Assembly (NCBI GenBank): GCA_964369235.1
Contig: CAYJEQ010000065.1
Coordinates: forward strand, 1 to 14,916
Reading direction: 5' to 3'
Length of the DNA stretch: 14,916 bases
Source: CAYJEQ01 sp964369235
GTDB lineage: Bacteria; Bacillota; Clostridia; Oscillospirales; Ruminococcaceae
In this document: positions 1 to 6,366 of the stretch, in pieces
Position numbering within the stretch: position 1 is the first letter of the stretch
Layout: each line of letters starts with the position of its first letter
The notes under the pieces: generated by a model
The model's input: only the letters and a program-made list of their open reading frames with translations
Database searches by the model: none
What the model was told of the DNA's origin: nothing
Position numbers and translations under genes: made by a program

Positions 1-131
1 AGTAGAAGGCACCATATAAACCATTAAAAAAACACACTTAGATTATATAGTGTGACTAAGAAAACCACCACTGCATATTATATAGAGTATATGTAGGTAT
101 ATATCTATATTTGTAGTGAAAGGTGAGTTTT

Positions 132-1391
132 ATGGCTAGCTATATAATTAAAGGACCTGCTAAAATACAAGGTGAGATAAAACTTCACGGAGCAAAAAAT
201 GCAGCACTTCCTATACTATCAGCAGCACTACTAGGCAGAGAGATGGTAATAGAGAATTGCCCTAGACTTTCTGATGTTGAGGGTGCAATAGGGATACTTA
301 CCCATCTAGGGGCAAAAGTCCAGTGGTTAGAAACAGGGCTTAGTATTAATACAAGGGATGTTAGTGATTACACAGTGCCAGAAAAATTTATGGGGGAGAT
401 GAGATCTTCTATAATATTTTTAGGGGCAATAATAGCCCGATGTGGCAGGGCAAGAATGTCCTATCCAGGAGGCTGTGAAATTGGACTACGACCTATTGAT
501 ATGCACCTAGAGGCACTGAGAAATCTCGGTGTAGTTATAAGGGAAGAGGATGGATATCTGGACTGTAGTGCACCTAATGGGCTTAAGGGGGCAGATATTA
601 CCCTAGGATTTCCCAGTGTGGGAGCAACAGAGAATACCATGATAGCAGCCTGTGTTGCCACCGGTGAAACGGTTATAAGAAACGCAGCAAGAGAGCCAGA
701 GATAGTAGACCTAGCGAAATTTCTAGTGGGAATTGGCTACAAGGTTAAAATACGAGGTGATGGCTCGGTAATTATTAACGGTGTAGGGGAAAGTGTAGAT
801 AAATTCTATAAACACAGGGTAATACCTGATAGAATAGCCTGTGCTACATATCTTGGTATGGCGGCAATCACAGGTGGAGAAATTAGACTAATAGAAGCAG
901 ATTATCAGCATATAGCCTCCATAACTCCAATATTTCAGGAGATGGGTTGTCAGGTAAACAGCGATAAAAACAGTGTTAGTTTAGTGAGAAAATCCATACT
1001 TAAACCAGCAAAAATTATAAGAACAATGCCCTATCCAGGATTTCCTACCGATGCCCAGTCACCACTGATGGCAGTGTCAACAGTGGCAAAGGGTACAACG
1101 GTTTTTGTGGAAAATATCTTTGAAAGCAGGTATAAGCATATACCAGAGCTTATTAAGATGGGGTCAAGGATAAGAATAGAAGGCAAGGTGGCAATTGTAG
1201 AAGGGGTAAATGAGCTTCACAGTGCTACTGTAAGATGTACCGACCTACGAGGGGGCGCAGCCCTTACAATGGCAGCCTTAGTGGCAAAAGGAAGTACTAA
1301 AATTGACGATGTTAAACATATACAGCGAGGTTATGATAATTTTGTAGGGAATTTACAGAGCCTGGGGGTTAACATAGAATATTTTGACTAA
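132..1391 (+). CDS. murA: UDP-N-acetylglucosamine 1-carboxyvinyltransferase MurA
   Basis: Catalyses the first committed step of peptidoglycan synthesis in the cytoplasm: transfer of enolpyruvate from PEP to UDP-GlcNAc. The 419-residue length fits the family. Counting from ATG 132, the signature residues fall exactly at the E. coli MurA positions: Lys22-Asn23 in GAKNAALPI, and the catalytic Cys115 in PGGCEIGLRPID. This supports ATG 132 over the in-frame GTG at 123. An SD-like AAAGG at 119-123 lies 8 nt before ATG 132, whereas the GTG overlaps it. Cys115 is the fosfomycin target in the family, so fosfomycin sensitivity at the enzyme level is an inference. The gene is followed after 28 nt by divIB on the same strand. 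No convincing promoter is visible in 1-131, so transcription may come from upstream dcw genes outside the window. Confidence 0.97.
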   Translation: MASYIIKGPAKIQGEIKLHGAKNAALPILSAALLGREMVIENCPRLSDVEGAIGILTHLGAKVQWLETGLSINTRDVSDYTVPEKFMGEMRSSIIFLGAIIARCGRARMSYPGGCEIGLRPIDMHLEALRNLGVVIREEDGYLDCSAPNGLKGADITLGFPSVGATENTMIAACVATGETVIRNAAREPEIVDLAKFLVGIGYKVKIRGDGSVIINGVGESVDKFYKHRVIPDRIACATYLGMAAITGGEIRLIEADYQHIASITPIFQEMGCQVNSDKNSVSLVRKSILKPAKIIRTMPYPGFPTDAQSPLMAVSTVAKGTTVFVENIFESRYKHIPELIKMGSRIRIEGKVAIVEGVNELHSATVRCTDLRGGAALTMAALVAKGSTKIDDVKHIQRGYDNFVGNLQSLGVNIEYFD

Positions 1392-1419
1392 TATCTAAAC
1401 TAGAGAAAGGAGTAATGCA

Positions 1420-2331
1420 GTGGCTAAAAGAAGAAGTGTAAAACATCAGGAAAAACCCAAAAAAAGAAGGGATAAAGGAAACTACATACTATACTATTTA
1501 ATATTTTCTATAATTTTTATTGCCATCTCTGTTACTCTGTCTTTTACCCATTTCTTTAAGATTGAGAGTGTACAGGTAAGTGGTAATAATAAATACCTAG
1601 AAGAACACCTAATAGCCTCTACAGGGATAGTTTTAGGTAGTAGCATATTTGATCTAGATAGAGATGGTATAGCCCAAACTCTTAAGAATGAGTATGTGTA
1701 TATAGAAGATGTTCAGGTAAAGATACAGTTTCCTCCTTCTATTGTATTAGACATAAGTCAAGCAAAGCCTATAGCCTCTATAAAAAATGGCGAAAGATAT
1801 GTTCTAATGAGTGGTGATGGCACTATACTAGAAGAAGTGGACAAGGATAGGGCTTCCTCACTACCTATTATAATGGGGCTAGGAGAACCTACTGAGGAGT
1901 GGGGGCTGGAGTTTTCTAGTAATATGGAGGAAATTCTAGTGGAGGAAGATGAAGAGGCAAGCTCCTTACTAGTGCTAAATACAGCTGATAAAATCCCACC
2001 TAGTGAACAGGAAAGAATAGACATGGTAACAGCCCTTTATGATGCTATAGACAATACTGGATTTGGGCGAATAGACATAATAGATACTAGCAATATACTT
2101 AATCTTATAGTTGTCTATGACAATAGGCTGATTATACAGTTAGGGGCAGCAGCAGATTTAGACTATAAACTTAAATTTATTATGGAAACAGCAGAGTATA
2201 ATAACACTAATTTTTCAGGGATAATAGACTCTACAATCTCTAAACAATTAAGGGTTAGAAAGGCTGATGTAGCCACTATAATTGATGAGAGTTATAGCAT
2301 AGCGCAGGTGGAAGTAGAAACAGTTACTTAG
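1420..2331 (+). CDS. divIB: Cell division protein DivIB/FtsQ
   Basis: Bitopic membrane protein of the divisome that links FtsL/DivIC to septal wall synthesis. It has 303 residues: a basic cytoplasmic tail (1-20, KRR and KKRRDK), one transmembrane segment at about 22-44, a FtsQ-type POTRA domain at about 47-117 (starting FKIESVQVSGN), then the beta domain. The GTG start at 1420 is preceded by AAAGGAG at 1406-1412 with 7 nt spacing; an ATG at 1415 is out of frame and stops almost at once. Within the beta domain, roughly residues 158-190 form a very acidic stretch (EEILVEEDEEASS) that looks like an insertion relative to the DivIB proteins I know. It lies between murA and ftsZ, and ftsA, which often occurs between ftsQ and ftsZ, is missing. 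Confidence 0.93.
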   Translation: MAKRRSVKHQEKPKKRRDKGNYILYYLIFSIIFIAISVTLSFTHFFKIESVQVSGNNKYLEEHLIASTGIVLGSSIFDLDRDGIAQTLKNEYVYIEDVQVKIQFPPSIVLDISQAKPIASIKNGERYVLMSGDGTILEEVDKDRASSLPIIMGLGEPTEEWGLEFSSNMEEILVEEDEEASSLLVLNTADKIPPSEQERIDMVTALYDAIDNTGFGRIDIIDTSNILNLIVVYDNRLIIQLGAAADLDYKLKFIMETAEYNNTNFSGIIDSTISKQLRVRKADVATIIDESYSIAQVEVETVT

Positions 2332-2401
2332 CAGTATATTCATATCTTGGCAAAATATAGTGAATAAATAAATTTTTTTACGATTTTTTGCTCTTTAGCA
2401 C

Positions 2402-2430
2402 TTGATAAAATCTGCAAAATCTGTTAAATT
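2402..2430 (+). promoter_or_regulatory. Putative sigma-A promoter of ftsZ
   Basis: TTGATA at 2402-2407 (5/6 to the -35 consensus), a 17-nt spacer, and TAAATT at 2425-2430 (4/6 to the -10). It sits in the 159-nt AT-rich gap between divIB and ftsZ and would give a 5' UTR of about 55 nt, allowing ftsZ to be expressed apart from murA-divIB. This rests on sequence match only. Confidence 0.5.
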
Positions 2431-2490
2431 AATATATGTGGAATTTTAACTTAAAATATATATAGAATAGAAATTTTGGGAGGAAGAACA

Positions 2491-3726
2491 ATGCAGCAGA
2501 TGAACTTTGGCATGGATAAAGGACCTGAAGATAATGTACGCATTAAGGTAATAGGTGTAGGAGGCGGCGGAGGAAATGCCGTTAACAGGATGATGGTAGC
2601 AGGACTGCGTGAAGTAGAATTTGCTGTTTTAAATACTGATAGCCAGGTATTAGAAAAATCTAACGCTGACCACAAACTACAGCTAGGGGAAAAACTAACT
2701 AGAGGTATGGGTGCTGGTGGAGATCCTACAAGAGGTGGACGAGCTGCTGAAGAAAGCAGAGATGAAATCGCTGCAATTTTAAAAGGCGCAACAATGGTAT
2801 TTATCGCTGCTGGTATGGGTGGTGGTACAGGTACAGGTGCTGCACCTGTAGTAGCTGCTATAGCAAGAGAGATGGGAATACTAACTGTTGCAGTTGTAAC
2901 TAAGCCTTTTGAGTTTGAAGGTGGACAGAAGATGGCAATAGCTGAGGAAGGTATTGCTAGTCTTAAAGAACATGTTGACTCACTGCTAATAGTACCTAAT
3001 GAAAGACTACTTCCAGAAGATGAGGACGAAGCTGATGACATTCCACTAGCTGTTGCATTTGCTATGGCTGATGATGTACTGCGTAAGGGTGTTCAGAGTA
3101 TCTCTGACCTAATCCTAATTGTAGGGGAAGTAAACCTTGACTTTGCTGATATTAAGGCAGTAATGCAGGACGCTGGCTACGCTCATATGGGTGTAGGTGA
3201 AGCAACTGGTAAAAATCGTGCTATTGAAGCTGCTCAGCTTGCTATTGATTCTCCTCTACTAGAGGGAGCAATTAACGGTGCTAGAAGAGCTATTGTAAAT
3301 ATTACAGTACCTCCAACAGTAGGTATTGGTGAAATCAGAAAAGCATCTAGACTGGTACAAAACCTTCTAAGTGATAAGGTTAAGATGAAGTGGGGTACTA
3401 CCTACGACGAAAGCCTAGGAGATGTAATGCGTGTAACTATTATCGCAACTGATTTTGAGGAACAGGATCCTACTATAGATTTATCTGAATATTCCTTTAA
3501 ATCTACAGCAACTCCAGGGGAAACATCTGCTACATATATCCGACCAACTACCCCAACAGTAGAAACTCCAGTGGCTCAGCCAGTGGTAGCACCACCAGTT
3601 CAGGCTCCAGAGCCTGTGGTAGAGCAGACACCACCAGCTCCAGTGGATTGGAATAATCAGAACAACCTAGACGATGATGATGATTACAAAGCTATCATCA
3701 CATTCTTTGATGACAGAAAAAGATAA
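2491..3726 (+). CDS. ftsZ: Cell division GTPase FtsZ
   Basis: Tubulin-like GTPase that polymerises into the Z-ring at mid-cell. It has 411 residues. Visible motifs are the glycine-rich start of the Rossmann fold (VIGVGGGGGNAVNRM, 20-34), the tubulin signature GGGTGTG (110-116), FEFEGGQK (140-147), and the T7 synergy loop NLDFAD (215-220) with its catalytic aspartates. A Pro/Val-rich linker follows (about 335-390), then an acidic run and a C-terminal peptide AIITFFDDRKR, a variant of the usual partner-binding tail. ATG 2491 is preceded by GGGAGG at 2478-2483 with 7 nt spacing; an in-frame TTG at 2476 overlaps that SD and is rejected. Residues 173-184 (LLPEDEDEADDI) are far more acidic and slightly longer than the usual segment there. 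ftsA is not adjacent. A strong terminator follows. Confidence 0.98.
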   Translation: MQQMNFGMDKGPEDNVRIKVIGVGGGGGNAVNRMMVAGLREVEFAVLNTDSQVLEKSNADHKLQLGEKLTRGMGAGGDPTRGGRAAEESRDEIAAILKGATMVFIAAGMGGGTGTGAAPVVAAIAREMGILTVAVVTKPFEFEGGQKMAIAEEGIASLKEHVDSLLIVPNERLLPEDEDEADDIPLAVAFAMADDVLRKGVQSISDLILIVGEVNLDFADIKAVMQDAGYAHMGVGEATGKNRAIEAAQLAIDSPLLEGAINGARRAIVNITVPPTVGIGEIRKASRLVQNLLSDKVKMKWGTTYDESLGDVMRVTIIATDFEEQDPTIDLSEYSFKSTATPGETSATYIRPTTPTVETPVAQPVVAPPVQAPEPVVEQTPPAPVDWNNQNNLDDDDDYKAIITFFDDRKR

Positions 3727-3738
3727 TTATAGTTAAAC

Positions 3739-3776
3739 AAGGCAGAGTATTAGTATAAATACTCTGCCTTATTATA
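3739..3776 (+). terminator. Rho-independent terminator of ftsZ
   Basis: A perfect 12-bp stem (AAGGCAGAGTAT at 3739-3750 with ATACTCTGCCTT at 3759-3770), an 8-nt loop, and an AT-rich tail. It lies 12 nt after the ftsZ stop codon and ends the murA-divIB-ftsZ transcript. Confidence 0.85.
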
Positions 3777-3904
3777 TGTTAGTAGCCTGTTTAATAGGGC
3801 TGTTTATGGATTTTAATTACTGTACATTTAATTTATGGGTTTACATATAGTTTTACCCACTACTAATTATAAAATCAATAATAACCACAGCGAAAGAAAA
3901 AGCC

Positions 3905-3971
3905 TCTATATTAATTGTTGGGGTAAAATCCCGTCGGCGAGGGACAGTACCCCAACATTTGCTATAGAACC
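3905..3971 (+). repeat. Dispersed palindromic repeat, copy A
   Basis: Shares two exact blocks with copy B near 14618: 20 nt on the left (TCTATATTAATTGTTGGGGT, 3905-3924) and 14 nt on the right (TACCCCAACATTTG, 3948-3961), in the same orientation. The two ends are also imperfect inverted repeats of each other; the right end reads on to TATAGAACC. The GC-rich centre (CCGTCGGCGAGGG) matches the minus strand of copy B's centre, with about 5 nt missing from one arm. It resembles a small non-autonomous MITE-like or REP-like element. No ORF lies inside it. Confidence 0.8.
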
Positions 3972-3977
3972 AAGAAG

Positions 3978-4020
3978 AACTGCCCAACCTTTATAAAAGG
4001 GGGCAGTTTGTTTTAATTAT
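3978..4020 (+). terminator. Strong intergenic terminator hairpin
   Basis: Stem AACTGCCC (3978-3985) with GGGCAGTT (4001-4008), extended after a 2-nt bulge by CCTTT/AAAGG around an ATA loop, then the T-rich tail TGTTTTAATTATTT. Reading on the plus strand it would be a second terminator, about 240 nt after the ftsZ terminator and with no gene between. On the minus strand the tail is CTTCTTGG, so it could also back up termination of deoD. What it terminates is unclear. Confidence 0.7.
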
Positions 4021-4036
4021 TTAATTAGGCTGTTTA

Positions 4037-4107
4037 TCAAATATTGGTGTAAATTTATATATGGTGCTTTCCCTCAGGGAAAGCACCATAAGAATTGATA
4101 TAGAACC
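4037..4107 (-). repeat. Dispersed palindromic repeat, copy C (inverted, diverged)
   Basis: Aligned with the reverse complement of copy B, 32 of 38 positions match at the left (from CAAATATTGG through AAATTTATAT to TTTCCCTC), and the right end TATAGAACC at 4099-4107 is identical. The centre is shortened to a perfect 13-bp hairpin: ATGGTGCTTTCCC (4061-4073), loop TCA, GGGAAAGCACCAT (4077-4089). It lies 5 nt from the deoD stop and is inverted relative to copy A. Because the hairpin is just downstream of deoD it may also work as that gene's terminator, but the downstream tail on the minus strand is not a clean T-run. Confidence 0.72.
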
Positions 4108-4112
4108 TTTAA

Positions 4113-4829
4113 TTATTCTGGTGCTACTTCTAGTGCAAGCTCCATCATTGCTTTAAAGGATACCTGACGCTCTTCGGCGCTGGTTGCTTCCTCAGTTACA
4201 AGATTGTCAGAGATTGTACAGATAGCCAGAGCATTCTTGCCTAGACGAGCAGCGTTCATGTATAGGGCAGCAGCTTCCATCTCAACAGCCATTACACCCA
4301 TCTTTGTCCAGTCAAGGGTGTTTGGAGTGTCATTGTAGAAAGTATCACTGGATAGTAGATTACCTACATGGTAGTTCATGCCAGGGGTGTTATCAGCTAC
4401 CTCTACAGCTCTTCTTAGTAGGCTGTAGGAACAGATAGGTGCATAGTTACCAGGAAGATTGTACTGAGCAACAAAGTTAGAATTAGTACAAGCACCCATG
4501 CCGATAACTACATCACGGATTTTCATAGCTTCTGTAAGGCCCCCAGCTGTACCTACACGGATGATATTCTCTACACCGTATGCAGTGTATAGCTCATAGC
4601 TGTAGATACCCATAGAAGGCATACCCATACCACTAGCCATTACAGATACTCTCTTACCTTTGTAAAAGCCTGTGTAGCCGTTAATACCACGAACAGTGTT
4701 TACATGCTGTACATCTGTTAGGAAGGTTTCAGCGATGAATTTAGCACGAAGTGGATCTCCAGGCATAAGAACAGTTTTTGCAAAATCCCCTGCTTTTGCA
4801 TTAATATGGGGTGTTGGAATATTTAACAT
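4113..4829 (-). CDS. deoD: Purine nucleoside phosphorylase, DeoD type
   Basis: Cleaves purine (deoxy)ribonucleosides with phosphate to base and (deoxy)ribose-1-phosphate in nucleoside salvage. It has 238 residues, the size of the hexameric bacterial PNPs. With an offset of +4 from E. coli DeoD, the active-site residues are present: His8, Gly24, Arg28 (in MPGDPLRAK), Arg47, Arg91 (IIRVGTAGG), Glu183-Met184-Glu185, and the catalytic Asp208 in TISDN. The ATG is preceded on the minus strand by AAAGGA with suitable spacing. It lies 62 nt downstream of the DUF3810 gene and is probably expressed partly from its own promoter in that gap. No deoxyribose catabolism genes (deoB, deoC) are adjacent. The call is secure by motif agreement along the whole length. 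Confidence 0.96.
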   Translation of the reverse strand: MLNIPTPHINAKAGDFAKTVLMPGDPLRAKFIAETFLTDVQHVNTVRGINGYTGFYKGKRVSVMASGMGMPSMGIYSYELYTAYGVENIIRVGTAGGLTEAMKIRDVVIGMGACTNSNFVAQYNLPGNYAPICSYSLLRRAVEVADNTPGMNYHVGNLLSSDTFYNDTPNTLDWTKMGVMAVEMEAAALYMNAARLGKNALAICTISDNLVTEEATSAEERQVSFKAMMELALEVAPE

Positions 4830-4856
4830 AGTTTAAATTCCTTTCTCTTTTTAAAA

Positions 4857-4888
4857 ATTATATATTTACATTAAGGATTAACCTTAAT
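4857..4888 (-). promoter_or_regulatory. Putative deoD promoter with operator-like palindrome
   Basis: On the minus strand a perfect TATAAT lies at 4862-4857, about 28 nt before the deoD start. The -35 position has no good match and is covered by an inverted repeat, ATTAAGG-5 nt-CCTTAAT (4870-4888). That palindrome could be a repressor site or a weak hairpin after the upstream gene, whose stop is at 4892. Confidence 0.4.
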
Positions 4889-4891
4889 ATA

Positions 4892-5983
4892 TTAACGATG
4901 ATAGGCAATTAATAGATCTACCATACGACCGTAGCTTTGTACGCCGTCGGTTTGATCATTTGCTTTAAGATAATTGTCATTAACCTGGGTAACTGTTTCG
5001 GATACAGGGCCTTCAAAGGCTTTCCAGTAGCTACTGTGATAGGATAGATCTGTTCTAACCTGTGAGCTGTAAAGATCATATGCCTGACTAAATAAATCTA
5101 TGTCTGCCCTATATAAGGCATTCATACTGTGGATAGTAGCAAGTATTGTGCCACTGTAGGCAATTTGTGGATCACTGCTATGGGCAGTGGTAAGATAACC
5201 GATGAAATTAGCCTCATCCTCCCTCATAAACCCTCTAAGATGTGCCATCTCATGGGTAATAGTAGAAGGAATAAAGAAACCAGGCACATGGTCATTATAG
5301 TTAGCCTCTAGGGTAAAAGGGGAGAATACCCCTGTAATATCTGTGTAGGACATATAGTAGGATAGAGTTACTGCCTTAGGAGTGATAGGGAATAAACCAT
5401 CAAGTATAAGATATTCCTTGGCAGTTTCCTCATAGCTATCCTGACTTGCCTTGCCAACGCCCTCAGCAAAGCTTAGCTCTGCCACACCTTCCTCATTACG
5501 AGGGATCTGACTAGCTAGGTCATTGGTTTGGGAGATAAGCTGGGTACATAGCTGATAAAGTTCACTGGGAGAGGAGTCCTTAACCTCTAAACCCAGATGA
5601 TGGGATAGTGGCAAACGATGGTAGTTTACCCCACACATAAGGACGAATACAAGATAAAGGCTGGAGGCAACAGCTATTAAATTAGATAGGCTGTGTACTA
5701 CTCCATCTAATAATCCCTGTCTTTTCTTAGAAAAAACCGAGATAATTAGATAAAATATAAATACAGGTAGTATAATCACTAGTGAAAATTCCAATAAGGA
5801 GAATGGTGCTAGGCCTGTTACTGCTGATATAATACTGCTTATAGGTCGGTAGATATTAGCAGTGTAAAACTCAGTAACATAAGGATTTATCTTGCTGAGC
5901 ATCGTTAGTATATACCCCAGTGGGAATAGTAGCACTAGGTATATTCTCTTGTATTTAAAAAGTATGTTAAATATATTCTTCAT
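4892..5983 (-). CDS. DUF3810 family membrane protein with HExxH metallopeptidase motif
   Basis: 363 residues. There are three predicted membrane helices, at about 13-31, 63-83 and 98-118, followed by a large domain that is probably outside the membrane. This domain contains a zinc-peptidase motif, THEMAH (His244, Glu245, His248), and a downstream EDEANFIGY whose Glu257 is a plausible third metal ligand (gluzincin-like pattern). This architecture matches DUF3810 proteins, which are common in Clostridia and have no established substrate that I know of. ATG at 5983 follows AAGGA at about 8 nt. It is the third gene of a minus-strand run after the membrane hydrolase-like protein and the Smr-like protein, with an 18-nt gap to the latter. 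Proteolysis of an extracytoplasmic target is an inference from the motif alone. Confidence 0.8.
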   Translation of the reverse strand: MKNIFNILFKYKRIYLVLLFPLGYILTMLSKINPYVTEFYTANIYRPISSIISAVTGLAPFSLLEFSLVIILPVFIFYLIISVFSKKRQGLLDGVVHSLSNLIAVASSLYLVFVLMCGVNYHRLPLSHHLGLEVKDSSPSELYQLCTQLISQTNDLASQIPRNEEGVAELSFAEGVGKASQDSYEETAKEYLILDGLFPITPKAVTLSYYMSYTDITGVFSPFTLEANYNDHVPGFFIPSTITHEMAHLRGFMREDEANFIGYLTTAHSSDPQIAYSGTILATIHSMNALYRADIDLFSQAYDLYSSQVRTDLSYHSSYWKAFEGPVSETVTQVNDNYLKANDQTDGVQSYGRMVDLLIAYHR

Positions 5984-6001
5984 AGGTAAATTCCTTAATA
6001 A

Positions 6002-6355
6002 CTATAGTACAACTATAGTTATACCACTATTGCTATTGCCGTAATCACTGTCCCTACCCAGAGAGGGGCAAAGAGTTCTGGCTTTGCGAGAAGCTTCGTC
6101 AAATATCGAAAAATCCTCACCTTTAATAAATCCAGTTATGGTTTTATCACTAATCATAGCAGTAAGCTCCTTGTGAATGGCTCTTTTAATCTTGCCACCA
6201 GTGCCAGATGAACCATAGCCATGAATTATCTTTATTATTTTCTTCTTGGAGGATTTTCCGTTTCGTATTTCTTGGTGAAGAAGGCTAACTGCCTTGTCCA
6301 CAGTGGGCATACCTTCCTTAAGGCTAATAGTTTTGTATTCCATCCTTACACTCAT
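6002..6355 (-). CDS. Smr-like domain protein (Clostridia type)
   Basis: 117 residues from ATG 6355. Residues 40-66 (IIKIIHGYGSSGTGGKIKR onward) carry the HGxG-type glycine-rich motif of the Smr fold, found at the C terminus of MutS2 and in small RNA/DNA endonucleases. The upstream helix starts KEGMPTVDKAV where classic Smr proteins have LDLHG-like residues, so the LDxH motif linked to nuclease activity is missing. From memory this KxGMPTV variant is a recurring stand-alone family in Clostridia. The open frame extends to 6409 but overlaps the upstream gene, so I chose ATG 6355, 11 nt after that gene's stop; ATG 6343 is equally possible since neither has a strong SD. It is co-directional with both neighbours, probably one operon. 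Confidence 0.72.
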   Translation of the reverse strand: MSVRMEYKTISLKEGMPTVDKAVSLLHQEIRNGKSSKKKIIKIIHGYGSSGTGGKIKRAIHKELTAMISDKTITGFIKGEDFSIFDEASRKARTLCPSLGRDSDYGNSNSGITIVVL

Positions 6356-6366
6356 TCTCTTATAGT

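Noticed and set aside
1..118. Possible end of an upstream gene and a CACACT/AGTGTG hairpin (33-54)
   Set aside because: Frames end after fewer than 10 codons with no recognisable residues, and the 6-bp stem lacks a T-run; too little to call a partial gene or terminator.
2451..3041. 196-codon antisense frame opposite ftsZ
   Set aside because: Serine/proline/isoleucine-rich shadow of the ftsZ frame, without SD or recognisable motif; the sense strand encodes a perfect FtsZ.
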